A stretch of 64,000 bases of DNA, from contig NC_063273.1 in NCBI RefSeq assembly GCF_910591885.1, forward strand, positions 7,254,001 to 7,318,000, read 5' to 3'. The stretch is from Bombus terrestris. Its lineage: Eukaryota > Arthropoda > Insecta > Hymenoptera > Apidae. Made by a program: the position numbers and the translations under genes. The notes below the pieces were generated by a model. The model did not search any database, had not been told where the DNA came from, and saw nothing but the letters and a program-made list of their open reading frames with translations. Positions 25,915-37,848 of the stretch are shown here, piece after piece; position 1 is the first letter of the stretch; each line of letters begins with the position of its first letter.

Positions 25915-27862
25915 CGAATATATTTAAGAAATTAATGCCTTTAATAATAATATTCAACTTCTTCGAAAAAAATTATATTTTTTTTTTACTAATGCAATAT
26001 GAATGTTAATTGCTTGTATTTTAAAAAGTTTCTTATAACATGTTTTATTGATTATCCTAGGCATTTTGTTTCGTAAGTAAAACTGCATTTTCACAATAAA
26101 TACTCTAAGGAGATGAAGTTTTCGCAATTATAATTGTTTAGAATCGTAATAATGTTTTCATAATAAAAAACATATTTGTTATAAATATTCATATTTTTGT
26201 CTTAGTATCCGACATTTCCTTATAATTTAATAATTTGCATAAGTAATCTTCATAACGGCAACCTTCGAATATCGAAAATTTATTAAATGTAATGGTTAAT
26301 TTAGTAGCAAACGAATTGAAACATCAATTCAGAACGTAATTAAAAATTATATTTCTTTTATTTATCAATCATAAATATATTTCGTTGAAATTCTAAATTA
26401 ATGCAAGCAATGCACTGTCATTAGAAGTATTCATGTACTTTTCCAATTTCATTTATTAGAAATTATAAAATTTCACATACGGAAAAAGATGTCTTTAACA
26501 CGTTCAATGCGAAAGGATCTCTGCGATCTCTATATTCTGTATTGAAAAAGATTGGAAACAATTTTTTCATTTGGTTTTTCTTAAAAAATGGCTAGAATAC
26601 AAGTCAGATTGTTGAAGAATATACATAATAAAAAAAAGTCATATCGATACATTGACATCATGACTGAAGAGATTCCTCCTCAATACATGTATCGATTTCA
26701 CACTGAACGTGTTAACCCCTTGCGGACTACCGCCGCATATATGCATTATGCGTAAGCCATCAATTTGGCCGCGGAACTCATATATGCATTTGGCGAAAAC
26801 AACTGATAGAACCAAAAGACTCATATGTGTGTCATTTTATTTATCCTGTGGAGAATCTGTGCATGTACATATGTCTAAAATTTAACATTTACGAACAAAA
26901 AGCGCGTCTAAGCAGAAATGTGCGCTGGTAATTTTAAATGACTATCGCGGCAGCAGCTCGGTCCCACGATACGGTTAAATTCGAACCGTCCCATCCGCAA
27001 AGGGTTAATATATATGACATCTATGCCGATTCACGACAAAATTCGGATTCTAGTTATAAATACGAAATTATAACATATGCACATTGAAACATGAAAATAG
27101 GATTCCAACCATCATTTCTATAACTGAATATGTTGTAGAAACATAGTCTGTTCTTTAATTTATTATTTATCAAAATGTACTGACAAATGTTAACAATATT
27201 TATTCCGTGAATATCTCATAAAGTGCGCTTACGTAGCATTTGTAAAATATTCAAATATCTATCTTTCCATTTACATGTATATTTTAATTTTATTAAGCGA
27301 CACGTTCAACGCACATCAGCAAAAAAAATTATAATATTATAAACTAAGTACGCGAAAAAAATACTTATTACAATGTATAGGTAACGTTTATAAACTGCTG
27401 CTTTCTGTTGAAAAAATAACATAATGTCACGGAATAAAATTAAACACATAATATTGCATTATACAAATTCAATGCAAATAGTGTAGTTGGGAAATATTTC
27501 ACATAATGTTCTTTGTGTTCATACTGTATGGCAATCTTTATCAACTACCTGTATCATGTTATGTTTGTAATAATATATTCAACATCGGTTGAAAATTCTT
27601 TAGTATTTCCTGCACTTTCGCGTACAATTTTCTGTGCTATTATTTAAAATATATTAAGAAAGAATTTCATGCAAAGAATTGTTGAAAGAAGCATCAGTAC
27701 GACATTTATTACTATTATTCGTGTCAGGTTACTGATGTGTCATTGGAACTTGAAAGAGTTTTCTTTTTTTATCTCATCCTTAGATGAAAAAATAATTATA
27801 AAATGTACAGTAGATACAACAACGCAATGAAAGCTGATACAAGACAAATTTTGTATTATCCT
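25915..27862. other. Convergent intergenic region with one mobile element
   Basis: 3' flanks of the protease gene (left) and PRPF39 (right). AT-rich, with AATAAA-type signals near 26095 and 26161. The only structured item found is the TTAA-flanked element at 26716-27004. Confidence 0.6.
26716..27004. mobile_element. piggyBac-like MITE (289 bp)
   Basis: Flanked by TTAA on both sides (26712-26715 and 27005-27008), the target-site duplication typical of piggyBac elements. The left end begins CCCCTTGCGG; the right end, read inward on the other strand, begins CCCTTTGCGG (9 of 10 matching). A subterminal 12-mer, CATATATGCATT, occurs twice (26736-26747 and 26779-26790). It has no transposase frame, so it is non-autonomous. 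Locally GC-richer than its AT-rich surroundings. Confidence 0.8.
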
Positions 27863-30800
27863 CTAATAGTAATTGTAAGATCCCCATTGATTGTACGGTC
27901 CATATGCCTGTGGCCCTCCTTGTCCATATTGCCAATTCTGATAATTGGCATAGTTGGGATCGGACGGAGGTGGATACTGTTGATAACCCTGTTGATATCC
28001 GCCTTGACCACCATATTGACCACTTTGAAATTGTTGTTGTGACTGATATGGTCCACTTGGGCCACTGCTGTATTGGTATGATGACTGCGAACTTACAGAA
28101 GGCGGAGGTGGTACATTAGATTGATCTCCAGTTTTAACTTTCTTTGGAGGAGAAGTATCTCTGCAGAACATAAAATTGAAATTATTTAATACATTTAATT
28201 GAGGATAGTTTAAGCACCTTTTTTATAAAAATAATGCTTACGTTTTTGTGTCGTCATTCTTCGTCTTTTTCCGTTCCTTTGCTTGCTTAATACATTTTTG
28301 GAATTGCTCATGCGCTTTTAACACTTGTCGAATATCCGGACTAAAATCTTCGAGAAATTCTACTTTACGTTGTGCAAAAAGTACTCTTTGTTCAAGATCC
28401 GCGTGTTCTCGTTCTATAAACATATCCATATATCCTACAATTTCTTGAGTATCAACAGGAGTCCTTTGCATTCCCAAATCAATCAATTGTAAATAAAGCC
28501 TTGGATTATCTTTATCTTTTTCTGTTGCCTAAAAATGTATAATTTACATAATGCATAAAATGTAGTCATATGAGGAAAAACAAATTTGTAAAACGTATTT
28601 CAAAAATTCACATGAACATACTTTCAATAATACTTTGATTGCTTTATCCACATCACTCTTTACTTTACACAAAAATCGTGCATATTTTACTACAATATTA
28701 TTCGCAATGGTTCTATTCTTACTATTGCTAATATAATTTTCATACAATGTACAAGCTTTATCTAAATCTCCTCTTCTACGCTCCAAATTTATTCTTCGAT
28801 ATGCCACTTGTAACATGTTTGGTATTACATTATCAATATTTTCCAATATATTTGCTGCCTTCTCAAAATTGCCCTGACCCTCTTCAAATGTTGCCCATTG
28901 TAGATGTAAATTTGGTTTCTTCGGGTGATGCACCATACAAGCTCTCGTATATACATCTCTAATTTTTTCCACATTATCACCTTTCAAAGATTCCAGATAA
29001 CGAACGAACTATGAAGAAATTAAAAAATGTTTAAAGCATTTAATGTAAAGATTTTTTCAATTAGAGAAAAATAAATAAAACTTACTCTCATCCAGAATTC
29101 ATCATATAAAGCACACGCTATTAAACATCTTTCAAATAAGATGATTATCCGATTCTGATCTTTTTGTTCAATTTCAAAGTCTAAATATTCTTTCCAATTT
29201 TTTAATTGACATCGTTCTAAAGGTTTAACGTGGAAATATGGCCTCTTAATCTATGAATGGAGATTAAATATTAAGTAATAAATGCTACACTAAATTATAT
29301 AATATGCATACTTACACCTTCCTCATATGACCATCTTGCAGCAACTGCATTAATATTAGCTTTGTGCATTTTACGTCTACTACTAATGATTTTTTCTCTA
29401 ATAGCACGGGTCTCCTCATCAGTTGGTGGAAGTTCATGTGGCGGCGGTTCTTCTCCAGGTGGTGCATCATCTGCTGCTGAAGTAGAAGTACTATCATCCG
29501 ACTTCAAAAGTGCTTTCACTTCAGCACGCAATGCAAGAAAATCGTCAACATTTAAAATACGATTGGGTAAGTTTGAAGAGACGAACTCTTGAAATGCATC
29601 GAAATGAGAAATATAACCAAGTGTTGGAGTACATAATAGGCGATCATATAATGCTGTTACTCTGCTTAGACGTTTGCCCTCTAATTCCCACTTTATATAG
29701 CTTTCCCAAAGACGATCAGATCTTAACAAAACAGAATATTATAAGTATCCAAGTATGACTAGATAAGCATATATATAAAACAGAAACCAATTCGTACCTG
29801 AATTCAAGACCACATGCCTCAATAGCCCTTTCATATTGTTCTCGTAGTTTTTCTTCATCTTTTTCATAGACGGTTTTGCAGTGATTGATGTAATGAAGCC
29901 AAAGGTCGACACTGAGCGAAATGGCTTTCAAACCTTGGTCGAATACCTGTAGTAATGGTTTGCAATCACACTTAGAACGATTTACAAATGATTGGGCTGG
30001 TGGTGGGTAGACTTATACCTATTTCTTTTTTGTTTTTTGTTTTTTTTTTAGCTTTCGATAAGCATTACTGTTTTTTAGCAACGTATACTCACATATCATA
30101 CGCGTACTGTAAATAAAGAGATTTAATTAACACAGAGATTGCAGAGCATTGTGCATTCACCTTAAAGTCAAGGAGTGTTCCGATCTGGGTGCCTCTGTGT
30201 CTTCCGCCACTTTTTCTTGCTCCCTCTCTGGCATGTTCACGTCCTAAGTCTTTGTTTCTGACTTTGATTTAACACCCAACCCAATCTTACTTACATTAAG
30301 TAAGGTACCGCATCTTATGCTTAAGTTACAATACTTTCTGTAGTAAGCTATGTGTACAAATGCTTACAGTAAATATTACACACAATTTCTTGCACGATAA
30401 TATCGCAAATTGAAACAACTAGCCTTCGCTTGACTTACGTATCATATGTAGAATATTGATATAACGGTATAAGTAAAACATTAATATACGCAATAATATT
30501 GTAGATATCGCAGAATAATTAAGTAACTAGCTATTTGGTAAACGGAGAGAGTCGTATAGGTGCCGCAAGACGTGCTAGGCTGTTGGAAGGGAAAACCATA
30601 TTTACGTGCGTGCACACTGCCCACGCGTCTTCCTAACTCGAGCTATTTTCATTAGATTGCGTTAATTAAATGATATCATAATGAGAAATAGACCTAATAG
30701 ATATGGTAAACGAATTGACTCACCCTTTGGACATTTTCGGGGTTGCCTTTCTTCTTCTCGTAATCTGCAAACTTTCTCCAGTAACCGTAGCAATATGGAT

Positions 30801-32829
30801 AACGCTCCAAAAATTTCGTATAAGCCTCACGTGCAGCTTCAGCATCATTCTGTATGATAAACAAGTATTACGGATGATTTTGATATAATTTTGACAATAT
30901 ATATTTTTTGCTTTTCGAATTACCTCTTGATCGACGTACTGAAGAAGATATGTCCATCCCGTGAAATCTGATGGATCTTCATTAACGGCTTTCCAGTATT
31001 TTTCTAATTCCGGTAAGGTCTTTTTCTTTGGTGATGCTGGTTTAGTTTCTTGTTTAGTGTCCCCTGGATCTGCTTCTGTTGAAAGCGCAACTTTCTTTGC
31101 TGGTGTTTCATCATTATTTTCAGACGTTGGTGAACTAGGATCGTACTCTCCTTCTGCATTTAACTTACGTTTATCTGTAAAAGTAAACGTCGCATAAGGT
31201 AAAAAGATTTAAGTACAAAATAAAAAAGTTTGTTAAGTAAACATTTTCTTCTTTGCACTTACTTGTTCCTTCTATTTTATTCTTCTTTTCCAGGGTTTTA
31301 CTCATTATCTTTGTTCCACTTTTCTTCTTCTTTTCACTGTCTAATGGCAATTCATCTTCAGAAACTGATTCAGTTTCTCCTAAATCTGCAGGAGCTGCTG
31401 CTGGCAATTCTTCATCAGATACTGCTTCTGTTTCAGGTTCCTATATGTTAATGATAAAATATTATATACTGCAGATACACATATGTATATATACAAATAG
31501 ATACAAAAATATGTATATTTACTCTTTATTGCTTTGATAACAAAATACCTTTGCTGTAGCTTCAGTAGGCAATTCGTCCTCAGATACAGCTTCTGTATCG
31601 GGTTCTGTTTTTTTAATAGCATTCTCAGGTAAACATTCCATATCACCCTCTGTTGTTTCTGTCATTTCCACCATTCCTGTCATATCATAATCAGGCACAG
31701 TTTTTTCCGTAATATTTTCTATACTTTCTGATGTTTCTTGTTGACTATCTACCTCCATAACTTCAATTCCAGTACCTTCATTTATAACAGTTTCAGATTC
31801 AATTTCCTCTGTTTCTAAGATTTCTGTTACTTGTGTTATTGTTTCCCCATCATCATTCATAACTTCTTGGAAATCTATTAATACACGTTGATTTGTTTCA
31901 TCATTACTAATATCTTGTCCTTCCATATCCATTTGTTCGCGTTCATTCAACATATCAACTTTATCCATACTACTTTCTTCTATGATCATACAATCCGATA
32001 CTGTATTAGAATGATCCTAAAATAAAAATAAAACACAATTCCTCCAAGATATAATTCTGGTATATATGACTTAAAAGAACAAAATATTATGTATTATTTA
32101 CAATTTGAGATGCAGATGTTTCCAAATCAGGTACATTTTCTTGAACTTCTATTTGTACACTCTGATTCATATTAATTTCGTGAATAGTAGTATCACTAGA
32201 ATCTTCCAATTCCAAATGTAACATAGAAGAATCTTCTTCATTATGTTGTTCAATGATAATGTCACCAAATCTTTGCACTCCATTCTCTGGAATGCTTTCC
32301 ATTACAACTTCTTCTTGTAACACAGGCACCTCCTCCTGAAAAATTGCAATTAGTTACTTCTATTGAATAAAATGTCGATTACATGCATTGATGAGTGCTA
32401 GAACTATCTGCAGTATTATGGAATTTACGCACCTCCACTTCTTCGATCTCTTGCACTTTTTTCGGAGAACGTGTAGCTCTTGCTAGAAGTTTCTTTACAG
32501 GAGATTTTTTTGCTACCACGGTAGTTTTACGTGCACGACTAGATCTTGTACGTCGTACTAAAAAAAAATAAAAATATTTAAAAAATGCAAAATTTGAATG
32601 AAATATTTACGTTAGATGCGTGTGCGAGACGCCATTCGTTTAATGGCGGTTCGCAAGTCTTTGCTCAGCTGCCGGGTGTATTAATATTTTTGTTTCGTTT
32701 TATGTAAATGTATATAAATATAAATGGATAACAATATTATGTCATGTTGGATACAGTTTCTTTCAGAAATATCATCTTACCGGGTTCATTTAAAGTGATC
32801 TCACTTTCATCACCACTTGCGGACGACAT
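27863..32829 (-). CDS. Prpf39: Pre-mRNA-processing factor 39 (PRPF39)
   Basis: HAT-repeat scaffold of the U1 snRNP (yeast Prp39 and Prp42 counterpart) that helps 5' splice-site recognition in the nucleus. Thirteen exons in transcript order: 32829-32781, 32557-32433, 32335-32102, 32016-31549, 31440-31263, 31174-30924, 30849-30724, 29946-29798, 29721-29316, 29250-29086, 29008-28622, 28528-28242, 28160-27863. All phases agree, giving 1040 aa. Seen: a basic Arg/Lys patch (about 20-45); a long acidic Glu/Asp region to about 350; HAT repeats from about 405 (PELEKYWKAVNEDP, WTYLLQYVDQE, YWRKFADYEKKKGNPENVQR) to about 890; then a Tyr/Gln/Gly low-complexity tail ending GSYNYY. The acidic N-terminus makes it longer than the human protein. 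The start is the first ATG, followed by MSSASGDESE. Confidence 0.93.
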
Positions 32830-33905
32830 TTTGCCTTGATACAATCTCTGGAATGTAAAACGCAGAACTGATGAAGAAAATGGCGGCAGAATACTAAGAG
32901 AAGCCCTCTCTCAGAAACTTATGAACTAATATGATACAAATGATAAACTGACAAACCTTTTTATCACCAATCAATAATAAATTGTACCGGGAAATATAAG
33001 AAAACATGTATGTATATATATGTACATATTATAAATATTATTTTTTGTGACTTCATATGTTTAAAAATTAAAAGAATTAAAGAATTAAAAAAAATGATAA
33101 TTCTTTTAGTGCTACATATTTTTATTGTATATCATGAAAGTTGCATCTTAGAAGTACATATACATGCAAATGCATTCATAAATATAAAAAAATCCCATTA
33201 CCTATTCGTTAGGCAAACCTTAAAATTCTTTAAAAATGAAATAACAAATGAGTAAAAATAAAAAAAATATATATATATATATAAATATAGAATCAAAGAT
33301 TGTGCAGGATTATTAAGGATATACAAATACACGCATGTGCAAGGGAATCTGATAAAGAGCGCAAGTGCATAAAGTAATCTATCTCGTGTGGAATGTAGAA
33401 CACATACTAAACGAAGTAAATACAGAGGTGCATGTATGTAATACAAGAGTCTCTATGTATATATTTTTGTATACACGATTTTGTAAAACAACGTTTGTTG
33501 ATGTTTGTAAATCCATATTACACGTTGATGTTCCGAGTTAAACGTGAATCAAAACAAGCGATGCTGAAGAAGATCGCGGACCATTCTATTTCGTTCATGA
33601 TTTACCAATCCCAAACACCACGGAATTCCGAATCTTGTCGTTCTTTTCTTTTATCTCGTTCGCCAAATCGCCAGTGAAAACAATCGTCGTCTTCAATTTG
33701 CAATTGTTTCTAGGAAGATTAAGTTGTTGAGCTTCCGAAATGTTTTTTAAGAAGATGATCTAAGACAACTTGAAAATCGTCTTTCATTTTCAACATTTAC
33801 GCAACATTGGGAATGTCAGAATGTTTAACTCAACTTGTATTTGGCGATAATAAGTGTGTATTCTGTAGCATACAAATATACGAATTCAAAAATTTGCGAT
33901 AGGAA
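32830..33905. promoter_or_regulatory. Divergent intergenic region between PRPF39 and spastin
   Basis: About 1.1 kb separating two start codons that point away from each other, so it must hold both promoters or a shared one. AT-rich, with TA runs near 33268-33285. No coding exon recognised. An in-frame TAG at 33900-33902 lies just before the spastin ATG. Confidence 0.55.
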
Positions 33906-36900
33906 ATGTCTTACAGTGATGGCGGGCGTCCAATTCGGAAATACGGCACAAAGTCGCCGAAAAAGTTATGCGTGACGAAGAATGAAAATAGTGATAAAAC
34001 AACAACAACCATTAACTGCAATAATCATCACCATAATCATTACCATCATAATCATCGCTTTCTCGACACCCCTCAGCCGTCAGTACACAAACGTAATCTC
34101 TATATTGTTTCTTTTCCTTTGATACTGCTGTTCAATGTTCTGAGGACACTTCTTTATCAGTTATTTGTGGTATTTAAGTACTTATATACATCTACATCTC
34201 AGTTGATTCAACGAAGACAAACTTGCAAACAGACCTGCCAGCTAGAGATCGTAGTTGGTCAAAAGTCTAGTGAAAATTTAAATAATAATTTAAATAATAC
34301 TGGGCAAACTGAGAACGAGGGAATGTCGCAAGTGCCTAGAAGGCAGGTTGGTCCTGGCCCTGGAGACCCATTACTTGCAAAACAAAAACATCATCATCGT
34401 AGAGCTTTTGAATTTATTAGTAAAGCACTTAAGATTGACGAAGATAATGAAGGTATATTCTTAAATATATCTAGATTGTTTGTTTCTTATAATTTGCTTG
34501 TTTTTGATATTTCATTTTCAATATTACTTTTATTAGGCCAGAAAGAAATGGCAATTGAACTTTATAAGAAGGGAATTGGAGAATTAGAAAAAGGAATAGC
34601 TATAGAGTGTAATGGTGGTCGAGGAGAAGTATGGGAACATGCACAAAGACTTCATGATAAAATGCGCACTAATTTGGCAATGGCAAAGGATAGACTTGAT
34701 TTTCTTGGTTTGTAAACAAATATTTTAAATACATGGCACATTTCTTAAGCTGTTCCACTCGCATTAACAAAATTATATATCACTTATTTATAAATTTTTT
34801 TTATAATTATAAATTATTCTTAAATAAAGTTATGGTACAGCTTAAGAATAATACAATATTTATGTATTTAGCATGCTCATGTGTTAATTGTTCTATATTG
34901 TTCACGCGTATGTGTGCATCTGTGTGTATGTGTGTGTCTGTGCGAGAGTATTTATGCGTGAATGTACTCGTGCGTGTATGCATGCGCGCGTTATCCCTTT
35001 TTTTAATGGTTTCATTTTTGGCACAATATGTTTTTTTCATAAGCGATGCAAATTTTTATGTACAAATTAGTAGCCAAACTTCATATAGTAGCGTTCCTAA
35101 CAGCCATCTGAGCATTCATTTCAAATCTAAGTACTAGTTATATAGTTTACAATTTGGACAAAAGTTAACAAAATTTATGGGTTCAAACTGTACTTAGCTA
35201 TTTAGCCTACTGCAGCATGGCAGAGAATGTTTTTCCTTTTTGTAGTGAGTGTGTGTGAGCTGAAAAAACTGGATATCTGCAATGAATATCGTGCTCCTGG
35301 AAATAAAATGGACAACGAACATCCAGGAAAGAATCTGAGGGTCCGACGCAATATACACACATTACAAACAACTCGATCTTCTTTAAATACAAATCATACT
35401 AAAAACACAAACAGTACACAAACAGTGAACATAGGGCAGAATACATGTACCCAAATTCCCAAGTTAAGGCCACGTTCACCAAAAAACTATTCTGCCCATT
35501 CTGAAGGTACTGTTTGTCTGAAGTTTTGGGCTTACAATGCAGATTTTGAATGTAAATTTGATAATTGCTTCTGTAAAACTGTTGTTTCTATTCCATTATT
35601 AACACATGCATCTATTATTAGTTTTTGATGTAATACAACAAGTAATAAATGCAAGCATGTTATATTATTTGCTATGATTAACATAGTTTTGCCACACTTT
35701 GTAATGTAATATATTTATCTGAATAAGTAATTTAAAAAGAAATAAAATTATTTATATGTAGGTATGTATGAGACTATATATATATATATATATATGATAC
35801 TATGTGCATGTGTATATATACTTTATATGAAACAATGAATTAAGAAGACAAATTAGTTTATATGCATGAATGTATGCTTCATATAAACATTTAAGTTTTA
35901 TTTGAAAAACACATTAGAATAGTCTAAAAAGTATTTGTTACATTTATATTCTAAAAAATATTTTCATAGTTATTTTGTAATCTCATACTCAGTACTCAAA
36001 TATCATTTGTTCACTACTGTATATGACTTTTTAACAATATAAAATATTTTATATATATGAAATATTAACAATGTAATGTATGCTCTTAATGTTTTAATTA
36101 TATATTACATATGTATTATAAATGTAGTTTAATTATATCACATGCATACTAGTTTGACAAATATATTTCATTCTTTTTATATTGATTGAAATTATTAATA
36201 ATTACTTCTTTTCATTGCAAAGCGTTTGTCTTGTATTTTATTCCTTGTAATAGTTCTATATAATAGAGTTAACAGAGATTCGTATTTAAAAGTACTAATA
36301 GTTTCATTTTTATGTGTTTATTATTTGGGTATTATTTGTTTTATGTTGTTATAGCATCTGGAAGAAAATTATCTGTTCCTGGAAAAAGAGTGGGGACAGT
36401 TATAAGCAAAAGTCAAACATTACCACGCAGCATGGGACGCTCAACACCAGTACAATCTTGTCATAGAGTTACACCTATTAAACCATCATCTACGCCACCT
36501 TCTGTAAAAAGACAATTATCAGTACCTGGAAATGGTTCACCTGTTAGGAGACCAGGAACACCAACTACATCAAACAGTAATAGAGGAACACCTACAAGAA
36601 AAGTACCTCTTTTAAAAGGTGTAGATCCAAAACTTGCACAAGTAATTTTAGATGAGATTTTAGAAGGAGGTGCAGCAGTACATTGGGAGGATATTGCTGG
36701 TCAAGAAGTCTGTAGCTATTATATCTATAAATTGTTAAATAAGGAAAAATGCATAATATAGTAGATAAACTTACAATTTTATATTTTCTTTTATAAAACA
36801 GACTGCAAAGCAAGCATTACAAGAGATAGTCATCTTGCCTTCGTTAAGACCAGAATTATTTACTGGCTTACGAACACCGGCAAGAGGATTATTATTATTT

Positions 36901-37848
36901 GGTCCACCAGGAAATGGAAAGACATTACTTGCACGTGCTGTGGCTACTCAGTGCAATGCTACATTTTTTTCAATATCTGCTGCTAGTCTTACATCGAAAT
37001 ATGTTGGAGAAGGAGAAAAGCTAGTACGAGCTCTTTTTGCTATAGCGCGAGAATTACAGCCATCTGTGATCTTTGTTGACGAAGTGGATTCGTTATTAAG
37101 CGAACGTAGAGATAATGAACATGAAGCTTCACGGTAGATCTGTTCAAGTTTTGACATTTATGTAAAATGATTAATATTTATCTAATTAACAATTATTACA
37201 TAGGCGATTGAAGACAGAATTTTTAGTTGAATTTGATGGTTTGCCATGTAATCCAGAAGAAAGAGTATTAGTTATGGCTGCTACAAATAGACCTCAAGAA
37301 TTGGATGAAGCTGCATTAAGGAGATTTACAAAGCGAGTATATGTTACGTTGCCAGATTTACGAACAAGAATTATGTTACTGAAGCGACTTTTAGCTAAAC
37401 ATAATGATCCTCTAACACCAGAAGAGCTAAATGAGATGGCAGTTTTAACCCAGGGCTATTCTGGAAGCGATTTAACGGGTTTAGCAAAAGATGCAGCACT
37501 TGGCCCTATTAGAGGTAAAATAAAATATTAAGCTTCTATTACACATTTTCCATTATGCTTACTTAGACTGAATGGATATGAAAGATTTTGACCAGATAGT
37601 CTAACAAATAAATTAATCATTATTAAGTATGTATAAAAGATATATCGTAAAGTTTGTAAAAAAAGATGTATTAATATTGCACAGAACTTAATCCAGATCA
37701 AGTAAAGGAATTGGACCTTAATTCCGTACGTAATATTACAATGCAAGATTTTCGTGATTCGCTTAAAAGAATTCGTAGATCAGTGTCACCTGCAAGTTTA
37801 GCAGCTTATGAAAAGTGGAGCTTCGAATATGGTGACGTAAGTCTATGA
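33906..37848 (+). CDS. spas: Spastin, microtubule-severing AAA ATPase
   Basis: ATP-driven microtubule severing enzyme acting at ER tubules, endosomes and midbodies. Exons 33906-34452, 34537-34707, 35246-35506, 36355-36707, 36802-37133, 37204-37514 and 37685-37848 join in phase to give 712 aa. Seen: an Asn/His-rich N-terminus; a hydrophobic hairpin (about 64-95) for ER insertion; an MIT domain (about 160-240, AFEFISKALKIDEDNEGQKE onward); a Ser/Thr/Pro linker that should bind microtubules; the AAA domain with Walker A GPPGNGKT, Walker B FVDEVDSL and pore-loop KYVGEGEKLVRALF; and the C-terminal helix YEKWSFEYGD ending VSL. Two donors are weak (GTTTGT after 34707, GTCTGT after 36707), but only they give the conserved frame. 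The start is supported by an in-frame stop two codons upstream. Confidence 0.94.

Noticed and set aside
27803..28119. Plus-strand frames opposite the PRPF39 tail
   Set aside because: Antisense shadows of the Tyr/Gln/Gly coding exon.
34733..35137. 134-aa plus-strand frame after spastin exon 2
   Set aside because: Lies within a spastin intron, rich in TG-repeat-derived Cys and Val, no domain.
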